Assembly: GCF_001280845.1 (NCBI RefSeq)
Contig: NZ_LGHP01000004.1
Span: forward strand, 375,261-439,260
Reading direction: 5' to 3'
Origin: Bacillus sp. FJAT-28004
Lineage (GTDB): Bacteria > Bacillota > Bacilli > Paenibacillales > Paenibacillaceae
Length of the DNA stretch: 64,000 nt
Position numbers and translations under genes: made by a program. This document shows positions 26,248 to 34,534 of this stretch, piece by piece. The notes beneath the pieces were generated by a model, which was not told the DNA's origin, did no database searches, and was given only the letters and a program-made list of their open reading frames with translations. How positions within the stretch are numbered: position 1 is the stretch's first letter; every line of letters begins with the position of its first letter.

Positions 26248-28356
26248 TTATTCCATATCCGTACCCTGCTCGTCTTCATCCAAAACCTCTTCTGAATAGT
26301 CGCATGTTGGGCAGAGCAGCTTTGCTCCACTACGATTGCGCTTCTCAACTAGCTTAGACTCCCCACATTGCGGGCAAGGCTTATTCGTCGGTTTGTCCCA
26401 CGACACATAATCACAGCCAGGATATTGATCACAGCCATAGAATATACGTCCTTTTTTACTCCGACGCTCGATGATTTTGCCTTCAGCGCATTTCGGACAT
26501 GTCACGCCGATATCTTTGACGATCGGTTTCGTATTGCGGCAATCCGGAAAGCCCGAGCACGCAAGAAACTTGCCGAATCGACCCATCTTGTAGACTAAGT
26601 GGCGTCCGCACTTCTCACAAATCTCATCAGACACTTCATCTTGAATTTCTATTTCCTTCATTTCATCTTCGGCAACTTCTAGTCTTTTCTCAAAGGATTC
26701 GTAAAAATTAGCTAGCACTTTTACCCAATCCTCAGTGCCTTCTTCCACATGGTCGAGGTTTCCTTCCATGTTTGCTGTAAATTCAGCATCCAGAATTTCC
26801 GGAAAAAACTCCTCCATGAGCTGAATGACCAGGTCGCCAAGCTCAGTCGGCATAAATTTTTTCTCTTCCATAGCAATGTATCCACGCTTCTGAATCGTTT
26901 CCAGTGTAGGCGCATACGTACTTGGACGTCCTATTCCGAGCTCTTCAAGCGTCTTTACCAGCCGTGCTTCAGTAAACCTTGGCGGCGGCTGAGTGAAATG
27001 CTGTTTTGGATCAATTGATTCTGATTGAATGACATCACCAGCAGCTAGCGGCGGTAAAAACTTATGCTCTTCAACCGTGCCATCATCATTGCCTTCCACA
27101 TATACCTTCATAAAACCGGCAAATTTCACTTTTGAGCCCGTAGCTCTAAAAATCGTATCGCCTGCCTGCAAGTCAACTGTCATCGTGTCGAGCACAGCTG
27201 ATTGCATTTGACTTGAAACGAAACGTTCCCATACGAGCTTATACAGCCTCAGCTGATCACGACTCAAGAACGGTTTCATTGATTCGGGGTCTCTCAAAAT
27301 GGACGTTGGACGAATCGCTTCATGCGCGTCTTGAGCATTGCTGTTTTTCTTTGTATAAATACGTGGTTGTTCAGGCACAAAAGCCTCGCCATACTTTTCA
27401 GTAATGAATTCCTTCGCTTCTTCCTGTGCGATAGGCGATATACGCGTGGAATCGGTTCTCATATAGGTAATTAAACCGACTGTGCCTTCTTTTCCAAGCT
27501 CAACACCTTCATACAGCTGCTGTGCAACAGACATCGTCTTAGACGCGCGGAAACCTAGCTTCCTTGCCGCTTCCTGCTGAAGTGAGCTTGTAATAAATGG
27601 TGGCGCAGGATTGCGCAAACGTTCCTTCTCTCTCACGTCAGAGACGGTGAGCTTGCTGCCCTTCATCGCTTGAAGAACTTCCTGAACGTCCGCTTCCTTG
27701 CCTAACTCGCGTTTTTCTCCATTTATGGAATGATATTTCGCATCAAATGGAATTCCAGCATGAGCCAGTTTCGCGGTAATGGACCAGTATTCCTCAGGAA
27801 TGAATGCATCGATTTCATTTTCACGATCGATAATGAGCTTAACCGCAACCGATTGAACCCTGCCCGCTGACAAGCCCTTTTTCACTTTCTTCCACAGAAG
27901 CGGACTGATCTTGTAACCAACTAATCGATCCAAAATCCGTCTTGCCTGCTGAGCGTTAACTAAATCCATATTAATTTTGCGCGGCGTCTTAAAAGCATCC
28001 TTCACGGCCTGCTTCGTAATTTCATTAAATACAACGCGGCAAGTATCGGTCTCATCAAGCTCCAAATAATGCGCCAAATGCCAAGCAATCGCTTCACCTT
28101 CGCGATCCGGATCGGCTGCTAGAAAGACATGTTTTACTTTTTTGCTGGCATCCTTCAATTCCTTGAGAATGCTGCCTTTGCCACGGATTGTTATGTATTT
28201 AGGATTAAAATCATTTTCAACCTCGACGCCGATCTGGCTTTTGGGCAAATCGCGAATATGTCCCATAGAAGCTTTAACGATATATTTACTGCCAAGATAT
28301 TTTCCTATCGTTTTGGCTTTTGCGGGTGATTCGACGATAACTAAAGAATCTGCCAT
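26248..28356 (-). CDS. topA: DNA topoisomerase I
   Basis: TopA relaxes negative supercoils. The product of about 702 residues starts MADSLVIVESPAKAKTIGKY with the Toprim domain and the acidic motif DPDREGEAIAWHL. The active-site tyrosine is in GLITYMRTDSTR. Three C-terminal zinc ribbons follow, with CEKCG...C.DC, CPKCA...C..C and CPQCG...CPTC. The ATG at 28356 has GAGGAGG upstream; a 22-codon open extension upstream lacks support. It follows dprA by 28 bases, as in B. subtilis. Confidence 0.97.
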   Translation of the reverse strand: MADSLVIVESPAKAKTIGKYLGSKYIVKASMGHIRDLPKSQIGVEVENDFNPKYITIRGKGSILKELKDASKKVKHVFLAADPDREGEAIAWHLAHYLELDETDTCRVVFNEITKQAVKDAFKTPRKINMDLVNAQQARRILDRLVGYKISPLLWKKVKKGLSAGRVQSVAVKLIIDRENEIDAFIPEEYWSITAKLAHAGIPFDAKYHSINGEKRELGKEADVQEVLQAMKGSKLTVSDVREKERLRNPAPPFITSSLQQEAARKLGFRASKTMSVAQQLYEGVELGKEGTVGLITYMRTDSTRISPIAQEEAKEFITEKYGEAFVPEQPRIYTKKNSNAQDAHEAIRPTSILRDPESMKPFLSRDQLRLYKLVWERFVSSQMQSAVLDTMTVDLQAGDTIFRATGSKVKFAGFMKVYVEGNDDGTVEEHKFLPPLAAGDVIQSESIDPKQHFTQPPPRFTEARLVKTLEELGIGRPSTYAPTLETIQKRGYIAMEEKKFMPTELGDLVIQLMEEFFPEILDAEFTANMEGNLDHVEEGTEDWVKVLANFYESFEKRLEVAEDEMKEIEIQDEVSDEICEKCGRHLVYKMGRFGKFLACSGFPDCRNTKPIVKDIGVTCPKCAEGKIIERRSKKGRIFYGCDQYPGCDYVSWDKPTNKPCPQCGESKLVEKRNRSGAKLLCPTCDYSEEVLDEDEQGTDME

Positions 28357-28384
28357 GTAAGGCGCCTCCTCTCTCCATTGCAAG

Positions 28385-29518
28385 CTATAAAGCAATATAT
28401 ATTGACCCGTGCTGCAATTCAATTTTGCGTTTTATACATAAATTTAGCAGAAGTGCGTTCAAATGTCCAAACGGGAAGGCTGAGAGCTCGTGCAACTCAT
28501 TGATAGATAATGGCTGATCTCGCAAAAAACCGATTAATTTATTCTCTTCTGGCGTTAGCTCAGCACCATTTGATTCCTGTTTGGACTTGCTCGTATTATC
28601 TGCTTCCTTGTAAGCTTTAAGTGCTTCCGGCAGCCAATTCAATTCATCAATAATATCGTCAACGCTGCTGATAAGCTTTGCTTCTCCGCGCTTGATGAGT
28701 CCATTTGGCCCGTCGCTTTTTGGCGATGAGTTTGGACCGGGTATAGCAAACAACTCCCGAGACATGTCCATTGCATGCTGTGCTGTAATCAGAGAACCGC
28801 TTTTTGTTGCCCCCTCCACAATGACCGTTCCTACCGACAATGCCGCAATAATGCGGTTGCGCTGAGGAAATTGTCCCGGGTGCAGCGGAGTACCGATCGG
28901 GGTTTCTGATACGAGCAAGCCATGTTCGGAAATTTTATGAAATAATGATTGATTCTCAGACGGATAACACTTATCAATAGGTGTAGGCAGAACAGCAATC
29001 GTTCCTCCCGCTCCATACAGTGCTGCTTCATGGGCTTTGCTATCGACGCCTTTTGCTAAGCCACTTACCACCGTTAAACCCGCAGAGGATAGCTCCTGTG
29101 CAAGTGTAGTTGCAGATTGTCTGCCGTATGCGCTCGGCACTCTCGTACCCACCACCGCTATTGCGGGGCGCTGCAGCAGCTCCAGTCGACCTCTAGCATA
29201 TAAGACCCAAGGCGGCTGTGCAATTTCTCTTAAAATTTTCGGATATGCGGAATCATATGGTGTCAATGCGATTGCATTGACTGCGGCAATTGCTTCCGAC
29301 GGATCTTCTGTCAAAATCCATGGCTGCTCAGCATAACGCTCTGCCGCTGCTTTTGCTTGGCCTCGATGAAGGCCTATAGCAAGTAAATCCTCTATGCTCC
29401 ATGTTCGTTTATTCCAAAATTGATGTTGAACGGCTTTTTGAATAGCATGCCATCCAATACCAGGAATTTCGTGAAAGGCAATAACCATTTGTCTACGAAT
29501 ATCTAGATTTTTAGTCAT
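28385..29518 (-). CDS. dprA: DNA processing protein DprA (Smf)
   Basis: DprA loads RecA onto incoming single-stranded DNA during natural transformation. The 377-residue product has an N-terminal helix-hairpin-helix region (HEIPGIGWHAIQKAV). Its Rossmann-like core has VVGTRVPSAYGRQSA and SGLAKGVDSKAHEAAL. A C-terminal winged helix is encoded near LTPEENKLIGFLRDQ. With comM nearby at 32.2 kb, the region carries two genes linked to transformation. It is likely transcribed with topA. Confidence 0.95.
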   Translation of the reverse strand: MTKNLDIRRQMVIAFHEIPGIGWHAIQKAVQHQFWNKRTWSIEDLLAIGLHRGQAKAAAERYAEQPWILTEDPSEAIAAVNAIALTPYDSAYPKILREIAQPPWVLYARGRLELLQRPAIAVVGTRVPSAYGRQSATTLAQELSSAGLTVVSGLAKGVDSKAHEAALYGAGGTIAVLPTPIDKCYPSENQSLFHKISEHGLLVSETPIGTPLHPGQFPQRNRIIAALSVGTVIVEGATKSGSLITAQHAMDMSRELFAIPGPNSSPKSDGPNGLIKRGEAKLISSVDDIIDELNWLPEALKAYKEADNTSKSKQESNGAELTPEENKLIGFLRDQPLSINELHELSAFPFGHLNALLLNLCIKRKIELQHGSIYIAL

Positions 29519-29564
29519 CTAAACCAAGCCCCTTCTCAACTCGGGCTGGCCTGCATACTTATCT

Positions 29565-29593
29565 ATTGTGCGGTACATAGCATAAGAATGCAA
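29565..29593 (-). promoter_or_regulatory. Candidate sigma-A promoter for dprA-topA
   Basis: TTGCAT and CACAAT are separated by 17 bases, located between the sucD terminator and dprA. The position fits a new transcription unit. Confidence 0.5.
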
Positions 29594-29623
29594 GTCAGCC
29601 GATAAAATAATGGCAATCCGCAA

Positions 29624-29674
29624 TAAAAAAAGCAACCTTCCAACTCCCGTTTTCGGGTCGTTGAAAGGTTGCTT
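29624..29674 (-). terminator. Terminator of sucCD operon
   Basis: A long imperfect stem begins AAGCAACCTTTCAACGACCCG, has an AAAA loop, and is followed on the minus strand by seven T. It directly follows the sucD stop. Confidence 0.92.
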
Positions 29675-29695
29675 ACCTTAGATCAAACTATACAA

Positions 29696-30628
29696 TTATT
29701 TGCGTGTAATACATTTTTCAAGAAGGCCTTGCTCTTCAAGAACACTTACGAGCGTTGAACCCATTTCGGATGGTGTTGGAGCTACTTTAATGCCGCAAGC
29801 TTCAAGCGTTGCTATTTTTTCAGCAGCTGTTCCTTTACCGCCAGAAATGATTGCGCCAGCATGTCCCATCCGTTTGCCTGGAGGCGCTGTTGCGCCGCCG
29901 ATGAAGCCGACAACTGGTTTTTTCATGTTGGCTTTAATCCACTCAGCAGCTTCTTCCTCTGCCGTACCGCCGATTTCACCAATCATGATTACTGCGTAGG
30001 TATCTGGATCTTCATTGAAAAGATTCAAGATATCGATAAACTCAGAGCCTTTAACCGGGTCGCCGCCGATTCCTACTGCAGAAGATTGACCAATTCCACG
30101 AGTCGTCAATTGATGAACCGCTTCATAAGTCAAAGTTCCGGAGCGAGAAATTACGCCAACATGTCCAGCGGTATGAATGTAACCAGGCATAATACCAATT
30201 TTACATTCATCCGGCGTAATAACGCCTGGGCAGTTTGGTCCGATAAGAACGGTTTTGCTGCCGTCCATGTAACGCTTAACTTTTACCATATCAAGCACGG
30301 GAATGCCTTCTGTAATACAGATAACAAGATCAAGCTCAGCGTCAACAGCTTCCATGATTGCATCTGCAGCAAATGCAGGTGGTACATAGATAACTGAAGC
30401 ATTAGCGCCAGTAGCAGCTTTAGCTTGAGCAACCGTGTTGAAAACAGGCAATGATACGAGCGTGCCGTTATCAAGTGTAATATCAACGTTCGTGCCACCT
30501 TTGCCAGGTGTTACGCCGCCGACCATTTGCGTACCGTATTCCAATCCGCCTTTGGTATGGAACAAGCCAGTTGCTCCTGTAATACCTTGGGTAATGACTT
30601 TTGTATCTTTATTAACCAAAATGCTCAC
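29696..30628 (-). CDS. sucD: Succinyl-CoA synthetase alpha subunit
   Basis: SucD is the TCA-cycle subunit that binds CoA and carries the phosphohistidine. The 310-residue product contains VITQGITGATG, the CoA-binding GGTNVDITLDNG region, and the active-site GHAGAIISGGKGTAAEK. The start is GTG at 30628, with a weak ribosome-binding site. It follows sucC by about 60 bases, as in B. subtilis. Confidence 0.97.
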   Translation of the reverse strand: MSILVNKDTKVITQGITGATGLFHTKGGLEYGTQMVGGVTPGKGGTNVDITLDNGTLVSLPVFNTVAQAKAATGANASVIYVPPAFAADAIMEAVDAELDLVICITEGIPVLDMVKVKRYMDGSKTVLIGPNCPGVITPDECKIGIMPGYIHTAGHVGVISRSGTLTYEAVHQLTTRGIGQSSAVGIGGDPVKGSEFIDILNLFNEDPDTYAVIMIGEIGGTAEEEAAEWIKANMKKPVVGFIGGATAPPGKRMGHAGAIISGGKGTAAEKIATLEACGIKVAPTPSEMGSTLVSVLEEQGLLEKCITRK

Positions 30629-30687
30629 TCTTAACTCACATCCCCTGAATGAATTCGTATGCGGCTATAGCCACACAGCAAGTTATC

Positions 30688-31848
30688 TTATTTCACGAGA
30701 GCGACAATCTTCTGCGCGCCGTCCGCCATGGAATCCGCAGCCACGATGTTCAATCCCGATTCTTTCAAAATGTTTTTGCCGAGGTCTACGTTAGTACCTT
30801 CTAGACGAACAACGAGCGGACGGTCAAGACCGACTTGCTTCGCAGCTTCGACAACACCATTAGCAATAACGTCACAACGCATAATGCCACCGAAAATGTT
30901 AACGAAAATACCTTTAACTTTCTCATCAGACAAAATGATTTTGAACGCTTCAGTTACTTTCTCAGCTGTAGCACCGCCCCCTACGTCAAGGAAGTTAGCA
31001 GGGTCGCCGCCGTAATATTTGATAATATCCATTGTCGCCATCGCAAGGCCTGCACCGTTGACCAAGCAACCGATGTTGCCGTCAAGAGCGATGTAGCTAA
31101 GGTCGTATTTGGACGCTTCAATTTCTTTCGCGTCTTCTTCTTCCAAATCGCGAAGCTCAACGATATCTTTGTGACGATAAAGAGCGTTAGAGTCGAAGTT
31201 CAGTTTCGCATCAAGAGCAATAACTTGTCCGTCGCCAGTTACAACAAGCGGATTGATTTCTGCAATGGATGCATCTTTCTCTACAAAAGCTGTGTATAGA
31301 GAAATCATGAACTTAACTGCTTTGTTAACAAGCTCATTAGGAATGTTGATTGCATAAGCTAGTTTGCGCGCTTGGAACGCTTGCAAGCCAACAGCTGGAT
31401 CAACGATCTCCTTAATAATTTTCTCCGGGGAGTGCTCAGCAACTTCTTCAATCTCAGTGCCGCCCTCTTCCGAAGCCATCATAACGACACGACCCGTACC
31501 GCGGTCTAATACTACGCCGATATAATATTCTTTCTTAATGTCACAGCCTTCTTCGATCAGAAGACGTTTGACTTCTTTGCCTTCTGGACCTGTTTGATGT
31601 GTAACGAGCACTTTGCCTAGAATCTCACTAGCATAAGCGCGCACCTCATCAAGATTTTTTGCTACTTTAACTCCGCCCGCTTTACCACGGCCGCCAGCGT
31701 GAATTTGCGCTTTCACGACAACAACCTTTGTTCCGAGCGATTTAGCCGCTTCAACAGCTTCGTCTACAGTGAAGGCTACTCTACCTTCAGGTACGACGAC
31801 ACCATACTGTTTAAGGACCGCTTTCCCTTGATATTCATGGATATTCAT
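30688..31848 (-). CDS. sucC: Succinyl-CoA synthetase beta subunit
   Basis: SucC is the nucleotide-binding, ATP-grasp subunit that pairs with SucD to convert succinyl-CoA to succinate with substrate-level phosphorylation. The 386-residue product starts MNIHEYQGKAVLKQYGV and has GGRGKAGGVK and NFLDVGGGATAEKV. The ATG at 31848 follows GGAGG; a short extension upstream is unsupported. It is the first gene of a two-gene operon ending at a strong terminator. Confidence 0.97.
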   Translation of the reverse strand: MNIHEYQGKAVLKQYGVVVPEGRVAFTVDEAVEAAKSLGTKVVVVKAQIHAGGRGKAGGVKVAKNLDEVRAYASEILGKVLVTHQTGPEGKEVKRLLIEEGCDIKKEYYIGVVLDRGTGRVVMMASEEGGTEIEEVAEHSPEKIIKEIVDPAVGLQAFQARKLAYAINIPNELVNKAVKFMISLYTAFVEKDASIAEINPLVVTGDGQVIALDAKLNFDSNALYRHKDIVELRDLEEEDAKEIEASKYDLSYIALDGNIGCLVNGAGLAMATMDIIKYYGGDPANFLDVGGGATAEKVTEAFKIILSDEKVKGIFVNIFGGIMRCDVIANGVVEAAKQVGLDRPLVVRLEGTNVDLGKNILKESGLNIVAADSMADGAQKIVALVK

Positions 31849-31905
31849 TGTTGAAATCCTCCATTTCACAGACTGAAATCAGTCATATGTACACAAACCT
31901 CTATT

Positions 31906-31914
31906 ATTGTAGCA
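31906..31914 (-). promoter_or_regulatory. Extended -10 promoter element for sucCD
   Basis: TGCTACAAT (extended -10 with TG) lies about 60 bases upstream of the sucC start. No good -35 hexamer was seen, which is usual for extended -10 promoters. Confidence 0.5.
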
Positions 31915-32093
31915 CCTTTCCCCGACAGTTACCTTACTTTCACACATAATTAATACGGCTTTTTTGATATGGGTTTCATCTCAAATTGAGATTAAAGCAA
32001 TAAAACCAGCTGGAATGCTCGTTTCATAAGGGAAAATACCACGCCATTTAGTATGACCCAATCCTAAAATTCATACCCGAAACTTTTTATTTA

Positions 32094-32123
32094 TTGACAA
32101 TAAGAAGACAACTAAACTATGAT
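32094..32123 (+). promoter_or_regulatory. Sigma-A promoter for comM
   Basis: A perfect TTGACA and TATGAT with an 18-base spacer. The predicted transcript has a leader of about 70 bases before the GTG start and runs through a terminator-like hairpin. Confidence 0.75.
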
Positions 32124-32160
32124 ATTGGCAAATTCATAACGATGGAACGGAATCGTAAGG

Positions 32161-32192
32161 AAGCACCTTCATTCACACATATGGGGGTGCTT
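32161..32192 (+). promoter_or_regulatory. Terminator-like hairpin overlapping the comM ribosome-binding site
   Basis: AAGCACC pairs with GGTGCTT across an 18-base loop and is followed by T residues. The 3' arm includes part of the GGGGGTG ribosome-binding site of comM. Folding could terminate the transcript early or hide the ribosome-binding site. Function is inferred from geometry only. Confidence 0.5.
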
Positions 32193-32198
32193 TTTGTC

Positions 32199-33767
32199 GT
32201 GTTTAGTTTAATTCAGAGCGCAAGTGTATATGGGGTTGATGGAAAAAGCATTTCGGTAGAGGTTGATATTTCCAGTGGTTTGCCGCAAATCAACGTTGTC
32301 GGACTCCCTGATCCTGCAGTCCGTGAATCGGTTGAACGAGTAAGAGCGGCTCTTAAAAACAGTGGTTTTACTTTTCCTATGGATAGAATTACAGTTAATC
32401 TAGCTCCTGCCGACTTGCGCAAAGAAGGCACATCCTTTGATTTGGCCATTGCGGCGGGAATCTTAACTGCAAGCGGTCAAATTAGCGCTGTCCCCTTTGA
32501 GAGCACGCTGCTTCTAGGTGAGCTCTCACTAAATGGCAATGTCCGTCCGGTTGCCGGTGTACTGGCCATGATTGAGCAAGCCAAACGACTTGGCTTTAAG
32601 CGTGTCTTGCTGCCGGTCGCCAATGTTAAGGAGGCAGTCTGGATTTCTGATATGGAATTGTTTGCATTAAGCCACTTGAACGAGCTGGATTTACTCAAAA
32701 AGAAACAAACAGACTGGAATGATATCCGTGTCGATCAAAGGAAAGATACCACTTTCAGTCAAAGCCAAAACAAAGCGTATATGGATAAACAAGATGAAAT
32801 CGGTGATTATGGAGATGTTATTGGCCAACATCAAGCCAAGCGAGCAATGCTCATAGCTGCAGCCGGAAAACACAATATTTTACTCAGTGGGCCTCCAGGT
32901 ACAGGTAAAACTATGATGATTCGGCGTCTACCGGGGATATTGCCTTTATTGAACGAACAAGAAGCACTTGAGGTTACGAAAATTTACAGTGTGGCTGGCA
33001 AACTGCTGGATAGCTCCCACGGCCTCATTACACATCCACCCTTCCGTGCTCCGCACCATACGATATCAGCCGGCGGGCTGATCGGAGGCGGCTCGATCCC
33101 GAAGCCTGGAGAGGTAACACTCGCTCATCGCGGTATCCTCTTTCTTGATGAACTGCCTGAGTTTCCAAGGCAAGTGCTGGAAGTTATGCGACAGCCGCTT
33201 GAGGATCGAATCGTCACGATATCCCGCTCCAAAGCGGTGTTTCAGTTTCCTGCAAGCATTATGCTCGCTGCATCCTTCAATCCATGTCCATGCGGTTACT
33301 ATGGGCATGAACAAGGGGATAAGCGCTGCACTTGCAGTGCAACTCTCATTAGCCGTTATCGATCCAAGATATCAGGCCCTTTGCTTGACCGAATAGATTT
33401 GCAGCTTGAAGTGCCACGGCCCATTTCTTTAGACCAGGCTTTAACTGGTCCATCACTTAATACCGCTCAAATGAGGCAGTTGGTGCTGGGTTCATATGCC
33501 TTTCAACAAGATCGCACTGCAAATATCGGTCTTAAAAACATAGGAGCACAAACAGGTGCTGCCCTTCGGAGATCTGTAAATATAAAGCCTGAAGCCGTCA
33601 GTCTGCTGGAAAACGCTTTTGAAGCACTTGGTATCAGCATGCGGGCATATGACCGCATGCTGAAGCTTGCTCGCACTATAGCCGATCTTGAAGCGAGCGA
33701 TACGGTTGATACAGCGCATATCGCAGAAGCCATTCAATATCGCGGGCTGGACAAACCGCTTCCATAA
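32199..33767 (+). CDS. comM: ComM/YifB-family Mg-chelatase-like AAA+ ATPase
   Basis: ComM is a hexameric helicase that drives branch migration during integration of transforming DNA in Gram-negative bacteria. The 522-residue product starts at GTG followed by FSLIQSASVYGVDG. An N-terminal Lon-like domain (SGLPQINVVGLPDPAV) precedes a Walker A motif GPPGTGKTM, Walker B GILFLDELPEF, a CPCGYYG...CTC zinc-type cluster, and a C-terminal Mg-chelatase domain. The GTG at 32199 aligns with family N termini and follows GGGGGTG; open frame upstream overlaps the promoter. It is one of few plus-strand genes and has its own promoter and terminator. Confidence 0.95.
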   Translation: MFSLIQSASVYGVDGKSISVEVDISSGLPQINVVGLPDPAVRESVERVRAALKNSGFTFPMDRITVNLAPADLRKEGTSFDLAIAAGILTASGQISAVPFESTLLLGELSLNGNVRPVAGVLAMIEQAKRLGFKRVLLPVANVKEAVWISDMELFALSHLNELDLLKKKQTDWNDIRVDQRKDTTFSQSQNKAYMDKQDEIGDYGDVIGQHQAKRAMLIAAAGKHNILLSGPPGTGKTMMIRRLPGILPLLNEQEALEVTKIYSVAGKLLDSSHGLITHPPFRAPHHTISAGGLIGGGSIPKPGEVTLAHRGILFLDELPEFPRQVLEVMRQPLEDRIVTISRSKAVFQFPASIMLAASFNPCPCGYYGHEQGDKRCTCSATLISRYRSKISGPLLDRIDLQLEVPRPISLDQALTGPSLNTAQMRQLVLGSYAFQQDRTANIGLKNIGAQTGAALRRSVNIKPEAVSLLENAFEALGISMRAYDRMLKLARTIADLEASDTVDTAHIAEAIQYRGLDKPLP

Positions 33768-33770
33768 TAA

Positions 33771-33827
33771 AAAATAGGCTTTCTCTGCTGGTTACAACCT
33801 GCCAGAGAAAGCCCATTTCATTTTTTT
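33771..33827. terminator. Bidirectional terminator between comM and yraN
   Basis: An 11-bp GGCTTTCTCTG/CAGAGAAAGCC stem is flanked by A-rich and T-rich tracts on opposite sides, so it can end both comM on plus and yraN on minus. Confidence 0.88.
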
Positions 33828-33828
33828 G

Positions 33829-34233
33829 CTAGAATGCTCCCTCATAATGCTTGAAGGAAGTGATGGTTTCATCCATTCGGCTTATCAATATCGCAATAAC
33901 ATCGAATCGAACGGATGCACCTGAACGCCCAACACTGCGCAAATATACTTGAGCTGCGTCCCTTACCTTTTGCTGCTTACGATGATCCACCGACTCTGCG
34001 GCTGTGCCGAATCTACCGCCATCTTTTCTCGTACGCACTTCAATAAATACGAGTCTATCAGACTGTTCGGCAATAATATCAATTTCTCCAGTGCGGCAGC
34101 GCCAATTCCTGCTCAGAATACAATATTTCGCTTCTATTAGATACAAACAGGCAGCTTCCTCGCCCTGCTCACCTGTAGCCTTCCTTGTATCGCGTTTACG
34201 TATCCGCTCCGCTCTGCCATCAGCCTCAACCAT
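33829..34233 (-). CDS. yraN: UPF0102 (YraN) family nuclease-fold protein
   Basis: This 134-residue protein belongs to the YraN/UPF0102 family with a predicted PD-(D/E)XK fold. Visible motifs are GEQGEEAACLYL, RNWRCRTGEIDII (catalytic-type E and D) and VFIEVRTRKDGRFG-type residues. The physiological role is not established. The ATG at 34233 overlaps the ylqH stop by 8 bases, so it is the last gene of a translationally coupled chain. A terminator follows directly. Confidence 0.92.
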   Translation of the reverse strand: MVEADGRAERIRKRDTRKATGEQGEEAACLYLIEAKYCILSRNWRCRTGEIDIIAEQSDRLVFIEVRTRKDGGRFGTAAESVDHRKQQKVRDAAQVYLRSVGRSGASVRFDVIAILISRMDETITSFKHYEGAF

Positions 34234-34534
34234 CAATCATATCCCTCGCTTTACGATCAGAACGATAGACGAAACTCAAAATCTCCGCGACTAGTGTATA
34301 CAGCTCATTCGGAATTTCCTGATCGACATCAAGCTTGGAGAGCACTTCTACTAACGAGGAGTCTTCTTGAACAGGAATGCCATTTTCCTTCGCTTTCTCA
34401 AGGATGAGATCCGCCAAATGACCTTTCCCTTTAGCAACCATTACCGGAGCCGTTCGCTCACCTGGCTCGTATTTTAAAGCGACAGCTTTCCTGACTTTTG
34501 CTCGTGGCGGATTAGTTCCCTGATCGCTGCTCAT
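34226..34534 (-). CDS. ylqH: FlhB cytoplasmic-domain homologue (YlqH)
   Basis: This 102-residue protein matches the part of FlhB that follows its NPTH cleavage site: VALKYEPGERTAPVMVAKG corresponds to FlhB IALKYDATKMEAPRIIAKG. There is no NPTH motif and no membrane segment, so it resembles the free cleaved FlhB C-subdomain. It overlaps ylqG by 4 bases (ATGA) and yraN by 8 bases. By analogy it may act in export specificity or as a soluble binding partner for YlqG; this is inference. Confidence 0.9.
   Translation of the reverse strand: MSSDQGTNPPRAKVRKAVALKYEPGERTAPVMVAKGKGHLADLILEKAKENGIPVQEDSSLVEVLSKLDVDQEIPNELYTLVAEILSFVYRSDRKARDMIDG

Larger units (their letters stand above)
31849..32198. 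other. Divergent control region between sucC and comM
   Basis: This 350-base gap contains no gene. It holds the sucC extended -10 element, a GACTGA/TCAGTC inverted repeat at 31871-31884 in the sucC leader, the comM promoter at 32094-32123, and the comM leader hairpin at 32161-32192. Confidence 0.7.

Noticed and set aside
29861..30397. 178-codon plus-strand open frame opposite sucD
   Set aside because: It is a shadow of sucD with no ribosome-binding site or recognisable domain.
31871..31884. GACTGA-AA-TCAGTC palindrome as a regulator site for sucC
   Set aside because: It lies within the leader near the ribosome-binding site and matches no regulator I know; it could be chance.
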